This document shows positions 53,742 to 64,000 of a stretch of 64,000 bases of DNA, in pieces (position 1 is the stretch's first letter; each line of letters opens with the position of its first letter). Below the pieces are notes generated by a model that did not search any database, was not told the origin of the DNA, and saw nothing but the letters and a program-made list of their open reading frames with translations. Source of the stretch: Termitomyces sp. T153 (taxonomy: Eukaryota; Basidiomycota; Agaricomycetes; Agaricales; Lyophyllaceae); assembly GCA_018296165.2 (NCBI GenBank), contig JACKQL020000015.1:868001-932000 (forward strand). The letters run 5' to 3'. A program made the translations under genes and the position numbers.

Positions 53742-54096
53742 CTCATTAGTGTTTACTATGCTTGCTTGATTCCAAGGTCATTGAATCGATGGGAATTTGA
53801 AGCGCGTCGCTCAGTGAGTTGAGCTATTTTCGAAACCCCTTCGATATACATACATGGTGGGACTAACGGCTAGGATAAGGATTTAACATTTGAATATCGA
53901 TACCTGTGACGAATCACGAATCAGATCACGTCAAAGGTTCGTCACGCCATGCGTGACAAAGGTAACAGCCTCGTCTCTACACGCTCACGTTCGACGCGCT
54001 CAGTCCCGCATTGCGGACGCGTATATCCCTCCATACTCGACGAAATACACCGAATATTACTGTAGGCTTGTAAATACGCGTCGTTGATCCACCTTC

Positions 54097-57000
54097 ATGA
54101 CAGTCTTCGTTCCAAATGGACTCCTTGGTCCAAGCCAGCCGACCCCAACATCGGGGCCCTCCGAGGACTCTAATACTAATAAAGGACGAATGCTCACGCA
54201 CAATGGAGCATCAAAATCTACCCGAGACTCAGAACTAAACTCAGTCATTGAAAGTGACTTAGACTCCGTGTTGGGTATGTAACTCAAAGATCATTCAGTC
54301 TAGCGGGTCTAATGCCATTGGGATGGATAAAGATTTTCGAAATGAGACATGTATGTGCTCTTGTTTACGTATCTACCGCATGGCCGTCAATTTCACCTCA
54401 ATCAGGCACCTTCATTCCAAATGGCTTGCTTTCTAGCGCGTCGAGCGTGACAACAGAGAGTATTGATGTGAACACGAAAAGGTCTTCTGTGGAAACAGGT
54501 GAGTCCTCATTCAAAACATAGCTGTGATGTTAGATGCATGCGTGATTAGATACTCTCAAACTTGCATTCATTCCCAACGGCCTGCTATCAAGTTCAAATG
54601 TCACAACAAAGAAACTGGATGATTCAAGGGTTGCCTCCACAGAAGGACTCCTTGAATTCATCCCCAACGGTCTACTCTCAAGCGCGGCCAGAATAACAGA
54701 GCAAGCAATGGACGCACCGTCGTCGGCGAGTAGGTTGATCGCAATCCATTCTAATACCAGTTTGATTTCTGTTCTCACAGCTATGCCCACGTTGGTTCCA
54801 AATGGTTTGCTCTCGAAGTCATCGCACAGATACGAAGGGAATCTTTTCGGTGGCACTTCGGATAGCCAGGATGATGATTACTTGCCATCAGTCCACGAAG
54901 CTTTTGGGATTCCTACCACACTTATCGCTGCACCTTCAACATCATCTACGTCCGCCACAGCGTCAAACGGCACCAGCTCAAGGTTTTCCATACGAGCAAC
55001 TACCTTTGATGGGAAGCCCATACATATAAAGAGGAAACCCAAAGTGTCGCACGTTGCTCGTGATGTAAGGTCGCGTTTTTGAGTCAATTCCTGTCGAAGT
55101 TTACGCAGTATACAGAGGTTGCTAGCCTCTACAACGGAACGAATGGGTAATTTGCTTGACGTACCAATTCATAGGTTGATGAACCAATTATCTGTCAGTC
55201 TGGCGGCGAATATCCAAGAGCGGTAGGGTTTCCCTTGAAAATTACTATTATATTCATTACATCAATGATAGACTTGTCGTTTCATCATCGCCTTCAGAGC
55301 CCGTCGAAAATACATTATGGGTTGATCGGTATCGTCCCCAAAGATTCACTGAGTTGACGGGTAATGAGCGAGTAGCTCGGGAAACCATGGCTTGGGTCAA
55401 ACGATGGGACTGGTGTGTCTTTGGTAGCAAGAAGGGTAGAAAACGTCCTCGAGCCGGAGACGAGAATTTTGACGAAATGGACGAGTATCATCGTCCTCGG
55501 GAGAAGGTGAATACAACTCAATTACTTACCATGTAAATCTACTGACATGTGGCGTCTTAGCTGCTTCTGCTATCAGGACCACCAGGCTTGGGCAAAACGA
55601 CCTTGGCACACGTTATTGCTAAACAAGCAGGATACGATGTCATGGAAATCAATGCTAGGTCTGTTTAACAGTTGCATTTGCTTGTGCTTGTGAAGAACTC
55701 AATGCGGGTCCTTAGTGATGCACGTTCCGGTTCCATCGTGGATGATCGCATTCGACCTGCCTTGGAGTCTGGATCTGCAGTTGGGAGCACTAAGCCAGTT
55801 CTATTGATTATCGATGAAATTGATGGTGCTACTGGGGCTGGAGACAACGTGCGCTGGGTTTCATTGTTCTCATTGTTTTTACATCTGATGAGCTTCATGT
55901 CTTAGTCCAATACTTTCATTTCCAAGCTTGTCTCACTAACACAGGACCGACCTCGGAAAAAACGTTTGTCTTCAATCTACCTTCATGTGAATTACTGATT
56001 AATGAGATGAATGTAGGTCAAAAACAGAAAGACCCTCAAGCTAAACGCCCAATTCTACGCCCAATCATCTGCATTTGCAATGATCAAAATGCCTCCTCTC
56101 TCGCAAAGCTGAAACCTCATGCTCTTCAAATACGAATACAACGTCCGGCAGATATTCATACTGTCAACAGGCTGCGAGAGATATGTCAGCTCGAGGGCCT
56201 CAAAGCTGACTCACGAGCTCTGAGCACACTTGTGGGTGTCGCAAAAGGTGACCTTCGTGGCTGTCTGAACACACTACAGGTAGTATCCGTCAACTTTAAG
56301 GAAACTATGTGCTAACCAATTCCTAGTTTATTAAGTCGCGGAACCAAGAGGTTACGGAAGGCATTGTTCGAAGTGCCACTGTTGGGATGAAAGAGGGTGA
56401 CACTTCGCTGAATGCTGTGTTGAACAACATCTTCAGCCCTTTAGCAAAGAAGCGTGTTAAAGAGCTGGGATTGACCGATGAGGAAGAGGCCAGATATGTC
56501 GCACGTCTCAGCCGAGAAATTGATGGAAGTGGCAGGGAGAACAGTATCGCGCTTGGTTGGTGTTCTTGCGCGTTTTGTCGACTCGGAATCGTTCACCTTG
56601 AACTGCGTGACTAGGATGTTTTGGACATTATGCGACGCTGAGGCAACACGATGCTAATTTTGACCGATACGAGAAGGCTAATGGATGGCTCGTAACCTTT
56701 GACTTTCTCTCATCTAGCATGTATACAAATGGCGACTTTGCTTTGAGTCCCTACCTTCCTTATACTCTGGTGCCATTCTACCCATTATTCCAAGAGCGGG
56801 GCGGCACGCGTGTCGAGCGTAACCAGGAAGATTGGGAGGTGCGTCGTCACCTTCTGAAGATTATGCCTTGTGCTCACCAAAGGTTGTGTAGAATCTTCAA
56901 CTGACACGATCGAATGAAGAAGTTTTGAAAACCCTTTCACGTGGCCTACGGAGTGCTAGCGTACATAGGGGGGGCGACTTCAGACATCTTCTATCTATAC

Positions 57001-57910
57001 CCATTCTTCAGCTTGAATTTGTACCTTTTATCAACAGGATCATCTCACCTCCAATACGTCCCGTCAGTTTCTTCGGTACCTATCCTCTCTATCACTCAAA
57101 ATCGGTTTTCAGGTTAACAGCCAGGTTATAAAACCACAAGAGAAGGCGCTGCTAATGCGCCTTGTCAGCATCATGGCAGCTTTAGAACTTCGATTCTTTC
57201 AAGAACGAGCTGAAGATGGACAGCTATCATATCGACTTGATCCGTGCGCCACTTTGTTTTCCTCGTTATTACACTGGATTGACCCATTCAAAAATAGGCC
57301 CATTGATGTTTTCGTTACCTATGATGGTAAAAGGGCCTCGGATATCGCCGTATCTCGATATGCTGTGCGGCACCTTGTAGCGCAAGAGGTAAGTTTGAAT
57401 TTTCGCATTGTAGCTACAATATCGTGATCTATCTTGTTTGAAGATTGATGCAGTCCTAATTGCGAGAGACGCCGACATCGTGGAAAAAGGAAAACGTGGA
57501 AAACACGAATTCGGAGCTAAAAAATCCTTGTATGTTTCACAGATTCTCACAAGCTCGAAGAATGACTTTTACGGGTACAGTTCAAAGCAGACCCAAGAAA
57601 ACAGAGCGAGAGACAACACAGAGGATGACAGAGTTGAGCCGCCTAACAAACGTCTACGGACGGATGATAATATCGACATCGCTGACAAGGTGGGTACTAT
57701 TTCATAGTTCGTTTGTTCACGGCAATATACTCAAATCAATCGTAGCCTCCCACCGACTTCTTTGGTCGGGTAATAACGGTGGGCTCATCCAACAATACGA
57801 ATATGGACAGAAACAATGCCGAGCCCAAAAAGTATCATGTCACGTATCGTTTCACAGAGGGGAGCTCAGCTGCGATTCGAAAACCTGTAAAGATAGCGGC
57901 TTTCTTATAA
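54097..57910 (+). CDS. CTF18: Chromosome transmission fidelity protein 18, large subunit of an alternative RFC clamp loader
   Basis: AAA+ ATPase that, with RFC2-5 and Dcc1-Ctf8, loads or unloads PCNA at forks and supports sister-chromatid cohesion. The domains are: an N-terminal array of five PNGLL motifs (see separate feature); the [11 protein letters not shown] region; [27 protein letters not shown] (about 55,318-55,370); Walker [10 protein letters not shown] (about 55,577); Walker [11 protein letters not shown] (about 55,800); sensor-1 area CICNDQNA (about 56,070); a helical region with [19 protein letters not shown]; and a C-terminal [20 protein letters not shown] tail, the part that binds Dcc1-Ctf8. 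More than a dozen short introns are needed. I chose 54,097 because exons 1-4 splice in frame; a shorter form from 54,783 is possible. All key motifs are intact. Confidence 0.88.
54106..54812 (+). repeat. Five-copy [FL]-[IV]-P-N-G-L-L motif array in the CTF18 N terminus
   Basis: Copies lie at 54,106-54,126, 54,411-54,431, 54,567-54,587, 54,657-54,677 and 54,792-54,812. They are in one reading frame after removal of three introns, and each is usually followed by SS or SK. Copies 2-4 also share SSA/SSS-x-VTT/ITE residues after the motif, so they look like duplicated exon-sized units. Confidence 0.7.
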
Positions 57911-58131
57911 TGTATTTACATTCCTACATATTAACAGTGCTGGTATAACGAGCTAGGCTATGATCCTCTATCCCGTCCTCAGGAAAAGGCAATAGGAAAC
58001 CTTTTCCGCCAAGGATATGTATCAGCAACACGAACAATACGGCCATCTTCGAACTAAAATCCATAAATGAATGAATAAGATATCACAATAGTCATATTCT
58101 TTGATCTGAAGAAGCAACCCTTGCGTAGATC
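57911..58131. other. Short convergent spacer between CTF18 and the MFS gene
   Basis: 220 bp with A/T-rich sequence, presumably the two 3' UTRs. No gene is visible. Confidence 0.6.
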
Positions 58132-60675
58132 TTATAGAACATATCTGAATTCTCGGTTTTTGATATCCGTAAGATCAAGAAAAGCCTGTGTCATGTCCCC
58201 GTCAACAATCTGACGGACGAAGAATCTATGGCGGCTCACCCTGTCAACTTTCTTCTCAACGGTAGTACCGTCGGCCTCGACATGGGTCACGTAGACGTCA
58301 TCGTACTTAGCATCATGCTCTTCGTTGTCTCGGCGTTTGTTCTCTAGAGCTAGATGTGTCCGGAGAATAAAGACAATGAAGGCGGAGAAGCCGCAGAAAC
58401 CGGTGAGAACAGCCCAAGGAACGCGGTTGCTAGACCAGACGAGATGAGTTGGCTGCTGGTAATCGCACAGAATTTCGAATTCTCACCGGGGTTGATACAT
58501 TTTCTTCCACATGAAAGGACCAGCGGTGTTACCAATTCCGTAGCCAATGAGAACGATGGCATTCACAGTAGTTTCTGGACCAAGTTCAGCGATCAATGGT
58601 GAATAAGAGGTCTCAAATTACTTTTTGTGTGACCAGCGGTGATGTTGTTCATCCATCCCAGACTAATAGCGAAGGGCGCAATTGCGAAAACTGATGAAGC
58701 ACATGAGTTCGTCAAACGGTGCCTGAAAATAAATAAACCACTTACTTGAGATCCAGTATGAGAACAAGAGACCGACTTTATTCTGAGAAGGCAAGGTGAT
58801 AAGGAGGATACCACCGAGGACGGCCGGGACAAAGGAGAGAATCGCAGCGTAACAGTGTCCAATATATCGTATTAACCTGACCATTCCGAAGATGACTAAC
58901 ACTTTCACAATCACCAAAGTCAACTTTGTGATACTCCAGGCTATGCAGTGGGATACATACCCTCAACTGCACCGTCCACTGTTCCAAGTAGTGTGGTTTG
59001 GCCTAGAGAGAAACCAAACTGGTTTACAATGATTTGCCTTTGATTCGTGACCTAGCATGGGAAAGAGGGTCAGAAAGCTTGGCCAAAAAATCGAAAGCAG
59101 CAGGAACAAACAGCGTTGAAGAGGTTTCTACAGAATGCGGTTTGTAAAGACGTTATTACGAAAGAGAAGAATCTCAACATACGCAGAAGCAACAAAGATA
59201 GCCAAAAGCCACGTCTTAGGGTCACAGAGCGCCTCTAAAAACCTATGCGACATCAATGATGATCTACGAAGATAGAAATCAAGTAATACGTACTGGTCCC
59301 GTTTCCAGTGCTTGTTCTCAACACCGGATTGATTAACCTTAATACGTTGTATCACCTTGACACGTTCCTCTGGCGTCAGGAAACGCGCAGAGACAGGTGA
59401 GTCCGGAAAGAAAAACCTAGCGGATTGTAAGAACACTAGAGCCGTAAACATCAGCAGTTGTGCAACATACCAAAACAAGCCGGAAACCACCAGAGTCACG
59501 AGGCCAGTGAGGATCATGAGCCTATTCAGCAACCTCGGTGAAATTGCTGTGTCACGGAGATGAAATGCCACGTACCATTGCCAAGGATGAAAATTGTCAT
59601 TCTGAATAATGTCAGTTGAGAACAAACGGAGATGAAATGAACATACATGAGTATGGATAAACCCAAAAGCAACAAGCCCCAAGAAGATGGCGGCTGCGCC
59701 GTTCATCAAAACTGGAAAGGATTCAGTTGCCGAATCGGTGGTCGTCAAGCTGACGTACACCAATATCCGACGCGCTTCGATTGTTCTTCGCGAGTATAGA
59801 ACATTGAAGTGACAATCAAGAAACCAGGCGTAATTGCACCTTAATCGTCGAACGTACGTCAAGTGACAAAGAGGGGACATAGAACGCCGGCACCTTCGCA
59901 CATGCCGAGGATGAATCGAACGACGAAGAGTCCACCAAACGACTTGCATGCGGCGTGTGCCATTAATGCGACTGCCCAAACGAAGATGTTGATGCTAATT
60001 ATCGTTATGAACGCATGGTCCTGCAGAAGAAAAATGGACCACACCTCATCCATTTTCCTACAGGAAACTTTTGCAGAGCAAGATTCTGAGGATACTGGAA
60101 CGCAAAATGTAAGTAGTGTGTAAAATCAGAGAGTACATGGAACTACCTCGAATGCGAGATAACTCAAATAGAATACGGTGCTAAGCCAATTGAACTGGTT
60201 CTGGGAGAGATTGTTGTCTGCACTATAAATATAACGATTCAACACTCGCTGCAGAGTTTCTTCGAGGGAACTACTAACATTATGCCCATTACTGCTGATT
60301 GGCCTAGAGAAATTTTGTCGGCAAAGGTCATACTGAGTATACATATTAGAACGCAGAGCTATCGGCTCGCGGGTTGGTTTCCTCACAGATATAGAACTAT
60401 CAAAGATGGATGAGTGTCAACGTTAGAAACGGAGCTTACTCACTGCACATAAGGGGCATGAGATGTAGGTCAACTTTCCTCCTGCACATTCAATGCATTA
60501 GTAGGTCCCACAGGTAGGTTGATGAACAAGACAACCTCAAGCGCAACGCTTCAGCAGGACTCAACGGTGCCTCCGAGCCGGTCCCAAGTGTTGCCGCGAC
60601 ATCGACGTCAGATTCGTCAACGGTCATTCCGCCGAGATGGTTTTTTTGCTTTTCGGCATCGCTATGGATCGACAT
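58132..60675 (-). CDS. MFS transporter, anion:cation symporter (Dal5/TNA1-like) family
   Basis: Twelve-helix plasma-membrane carrier. Start at 60,675 (MSIHSDAEKQKN); the N-terminal cytoplasmic part ends before a KVDLHLMPLMC-type helix 1. Seen along the chain: NIFVWAVALMAHAACKSF, FVVRFILGMCEG (the family's helix-4 signature), GFLIVTSMFYTREEQSKRVGYW, LMNGAAAIFLG, the FFPDSP-x-ARFLTPEER loop, RIKVNQSGVENKHWKRDQ, an ALCDPKTWL block, LPSQNKVGLLFSYW, AGHTK, and the C-terminal ENKRRD to FLDLTDIKNREFRYVL. It has about ten introns and appears intact. Family members carry allantoate, nicotinate, pantothenate and similar anions; the substrate cannot be read from the sequence. It shares a divergent promoter region with CLP1. 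Confidence 0.85.
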
Positions 60676-61284
60676 AGTGGGATGGAGGGATGGAGAGCAG
60701 GCACAAAGGACAGCGTATCACCTTACTTATGTACTTATCAATACATTTGCACGGGCTGGCAGGAATCATCACGCGCGTCATCCTGAATGGGGGATTTCGC
60801 CGATGATGTCGAACTTCCAGAACCTGTCAAGCTATTGATGGTTTGAGGAGATACGTAAATGCTGTCATAGTCAAAGGTCACTAAGGAAACATCGAGAGTG
60901 CTGATAATATTTCTCCGCGAGCTTCTAAAAGCCTAGAGTCCACTGAGAGGAGTTTTTGAGGAATGCCAGCGCACAGGAACAGAAACACAAGACACGCAGG
61001 CGATGCCTGTTATGTATGGGACAACCGCAGTACTTATAGTTCAGAGGCGCCTGCTGTTATAGATTTAAGATGGTGGGTGCAATCGAAAGATGCACCCGTC
61101 GATGCGGCCGGCCCTCCGCCGTCGTAGTACATCACGTGGGAGTAATCTGTTTCTCACCGATACTGCCCACACGAAGGATTCGCAAAAGGTAACAATTCAT
61201 TTGAAAGCTAGCGGCGCACTTGTTTTGCCAATTAAAATTTCATTTGTGCCACACCATCCTTGCTTGTCCATCGAGTGAGCAACC
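60676..61284. other. Divergent promoter region between the MFS gene and CLP1
   Basis: Non-coding; only fragments of ORFs. No TATA box is obvious for either gene. No further feature was recognised. Confidence 0.5.
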
Positions 61285-63283
61285 ATGACTACTGAGGCAA
61301 AGCCAGCTGCTCCTAAAAAAGAATGGGATCTTGAGCCCGAGTCAGAGTACAGATTTGAGTTGGACCCTGGTACTACTCTAGCGATCAAGGTGCGTGCTCG
61401 AGCCCTAGATCTCCCGTCGAGACTGGCGCCGCTGAAATGATGAAAACAATCTTGGTGTATGCAGCTCCTACGAGGACACGCAGAGATCTTCGGTTCCGAG
61501 CTCGCAGAAGGCAAGCAATACCTTTTCGGCTCTGAATGCAAAGCAGCCGTTTTCACCTGGCGAGGATGCACAATCGAGATGAGTCCCCTTCCCAGTTTGC
61601 CCGATCCCCTTGCGAAGGCATATCTTGACGCAGAGGAAAACACGTCACAGGCCAACCATCGACTGAATATGTATCCGATGAGACACCAATGACCGCGTAC
61701 GCGAACCTTCATATTGCGTTTGAGCAAATGCGCGTACGTGCACTGAGAGTGGTACATGGTTCCCCACTGCGCGGCGACGATCCCTCTGCGATCACTGATC
61801 CACCACGCGTACTGGTCCTCGGTCCTGAAAATTCGGGCAAGACGACGGTGTGCAAGATTCTCGTTAATTACGCGGTCAGGGCAGGACAGGGATGGTCGCC
61901 TCTCCTTGTAAACCTGGATCCTAGCGAGGTAAGTTTCCCTGTCCTTGGTCTCGAGTCAAAGTGTTCTCATTGTGGGCAGGGTGGTTGGGCAGCTCCTGGT
62001 GCTATCTCAGCAGCATCAGTTTATTCCCCTATACCTACATGCTCACCCGCCAACCCTCTAGGCTCTTCTGCGACGTCCGCGCCCACTGCTCTTCCGGCTA
62101 ATGCTCTCCTACCTTTGGTGTACTGGTATGGCCATGCTGAGACACGACGCAATCCTCCATTGATGGACAGACTTATTCGTAATCTGGGAGAGAATATCAA
62201 GGAGAAGTACGACTATGATGCAGAAGGTATGAGAATTAGTAACTAGAGGTAACTGTGATTGGTCTATTCATTACTTTGAAGCTAGAGTATCAGGTCTTAT
62301 CGTGGATACACCCGCGTCATTTGGTGCTGGCACAGGGGCTAGCGACCATCGACATCAACTAATCAAGGCTTGTGTAGAAGCCTTCAAAAGTCCGTTCCTC
62401 CCATTTGACCAAGGTCCATTTCTCACTCAACTTTTCAGTCAACGTAATCCTCGTTGTTGGGCACGAAAAACTCAACGTCGAAATGCAACGTACATACGGA
62501 TCTCAATTCACAGTGGTCAAGGTCCCAAAGTCTGGTGGCGTACGTATTTGAATTGATTCTTGACTCGTCTCTCTAATCTCTATCTAGGTTGTTGAATTAG
62601 ACCACACCTACCGCGAACGTATCCACAACTATCAACTACACACATACATGTATGGGCAAATCCTCACATCCCCCTCCGGAGCAACATCAGCCGTGGCCGG
62701 TGGCGAAGCGCTCTCAGAACTTTCATTAGCACCTTCCTCGACAGTCATCAACTTCGATGATCTGACCATCTTCCGAGTCGGCGCCGGTAAGGACGTCTTT
62801 CTCCACGACTGTTTTCATGAATCATAAAATCTTCGTAGAGACTATGGCTCCATCCTCTGCGCTTCCAATAGGCGCTACGCGCGTCGTGTCCGAGATGCAG
62901 CCTGTTCAGGTAAACCCTTCTCAACCAGGCTCAGGACTGCTTAATGCAGTCCTGGGCATCCTTGCGCCGCCAAACCCCGACGAGAACGAACGTTATGATG
63001 AAGAGATCCTCGATCTCACCGTCACGGGCTTCCTAATAGTGTGCGTACTAATTGCTGCAATAAATCCCCACCTAATTTTGGTCTTCTGCGAATCTTCCCT
63101 GTTCAATTTTACGATGATCATTTACCTCCTTGTTTTGATGATTCGACATGCAATTTTCATGTCTATTCTTATAGCACGAATCTTGATATCTCGCATAAGA
63201 AGATGACTATTCTTGCCCCAAACCAGGGGTCGGTTGTTGGGAAGACTGCCATTGTTGGCAGCTTCGAGTGGCAAGACCAATAG
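61285..63283 (+). CDS. CLP1: mRNA cleavage and polyadenylation factor CLP1
   Basis: Subunit of cleavage factor IA (with Pcf11) in pre-mRNA 3' end formation, nuclear; a P-loop protein of the polynucleotide 5'-hydroxyl kinase family. Start at 61,285 (MTTEAKPAAPKKEWDL). The N-terminal beta domain (FELDPGTTLAIK, LLRGHAEIFGSEL) is followed by STEYVSDETPMTAYANLHIAFEQM, Walker A GPENSGKTT (about 61,825-61,851), LLVNLDPSE, LIVDTPASFG, VILVVGHEKLNVEM, and the C-terminal beta domain ending KKMTILAPNQGSVVGKTAIVGSFEWQ. Seven or so introns of 45-70 nt; the one from 61,580 to 61,647 is needed to stay in frame. All motifs are present. Kinase activity is not implied, since yeast Clp1 lacks it despite a P-loop. 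Confidence 0.9.
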
Positions 63284-63758
63284 TCGGATGGGAAGTCTTA
63301 TAAATCGAATGTGATGAATTTGACAAAACTAGATGGATGGATACGATGTTTACGGCCCAGCAGATTTAACGACGCATGTGCTACTGTTCTACATGAAACT
63401 ATCTCCTGTGTCATGCCAGATAATTACCAGGAGTGTGAGATTTAGAAAAGATTCGTGACTTCGGCCAACCGCATAAACCACGTAAGGTCGACAACTAGTT
63501 GGAGGGATTCCGCGATTTCACGCTGTTGTCGGGACAAGCTTTTGAACAAGAATATTGGTAGTATACTTGAGATCTGAGATGGCCCCGTAGGAAAGCGACG
63601 GTTATAAACAGCCTTTTTCTGACTGCGCAGGGAGGAACTTATCAGCGCAGATTTCGATTATAACAAAGGAATGGGTAACATGTCCATTTGTCCTATCATC
63701 TTGTACTCTGGTCGAGATTTACTGAGGAGATACACGTACTGCATCATGGCATAGGACG
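63284..63758. other. Intergenic region after CLP1
   Basis: A/T-rich 3' flank. No ORF or RNA gene that I can support. Confidence 0.5.
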
Positions 63759-63977
63759 TCAAATTGCCATCCTATCGATTGCATACGCCTTGGCCGGATC
63801 TTCAGTAACGTGTCTGTTCACATGCATGCATAGACTACCAGTAGGTGCAGAGAGTTTCCCAAAGGCAGAATGGATGGTCATCGATGGACGTAAACAAGAG
63901 ACAACGGTGGCTGTGTTTTTCTCTGTTGACTTGGACTGTGTTTTCTTGGGCTGCAAGGCGCGGACAACGTCTGCCAT
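63759..63977 (-). CDS. Hypothetical ORF at the window edge
   Basis: 72 codons from MADVVRALQPKKTQSK; it stays open upstream to the window end, so it may be the end of a larger gene. No domain recognised. Confidence 0.25.
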   Translation of the reverse strand: MADVVRALQPKKTQSKSTEKNTATVVSCLRPSMTIHSAFGKLSAPTGSLCMHVNRHVTEDPAKAYAIDRMAI

Positions 63978-64000
63978 GTCTGCCTTTGCCCGTTTCCTCC

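Noticed and set aside
42755..63283. Secondary-metabolite cluster around the UbiA gene
   Set aside because: Neighbours are a kinase, CTF18, CLP1 and a general MFS carrier; no synthase, P450 or methyltransferase is present.
1..64000. tRNA, rRNA genes or CRISPR arrays
   Set aside because: None seen by eye on either strand; the short repeats present are LTR minisatellites and tandem duplications.

Overview
The window reads as nuclear DNA of a filamentous basidiomycete, most likely an Agaricomycete. The host genes on the right carry many 45-70 nt GT..AG introns. They include a DUF6593-type protein and a SAP-domain kinase of a type I know from mushroom-forming fungi, packed between housekeeping genes (CTF18, CLP1). 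The left two thirds is a pile of LTR retrotransposons. No species can be named from the sequence.

Positions 1-41,100 are one nested transposon cluster. A Copia element on the minus strand (5' LTR 40,823-41,100, gag-protease-integrase) is split inside its integrase by a 38.4 kb insertion at 573-38,994; the left remainder (1-572) runs off the window. The insertion is a chromodomain Gypsy element (A) that contains a second copy of its family (C). C in turn carries three shorter non-autonomous relatives: B in its gag, K in its 3' LTR, and H inside the 5' LTR of K. Every insertion has a recognisable 5-bp target duplication, but several match up only after two inversions are undone (junctions near 9,641, 22,218, 30,215 and 33,348). 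The present order is therefore a rearranged version of a simple Russian-doll nest, or an assembly error of exactly that form.

The Gypsy family has four notable properties. Its primer-binding site is complementary to the inferred 5' end of its own transcript (Tf1/sushi-type self-priming), with a compensatory base change in element C. Every copy carries an antisense, intron-containing ORF between the chromodomain position and the polypurine tract; its product has a six-cysteine cluster and a coiled coil. Its pol has two tandem retropepsin-like domains. The older copies (A, C) are almost free of CpG and full of stop codons, whereas the younger ones (B, H) are CpG-rich.

Positions 41,100-64,000 are gene space. 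In order: a UbiA-family prenyltransferase (+), a DUF6593-type protein (-), a large SAP-domain protein kinase whose ATP-anchoring lysine is placed as in WNK kinases (+), a DUF3835/URI-like protein (-), CTF18 with a PNGLL repeat array at its N terminus (+), an MFS transporter of the allantoate-permease type (-), CLP1 (+) and a weak ORF at the edge. The genes alternate in convergent and divergent pairs with short spacers and no obvious functional cluster.
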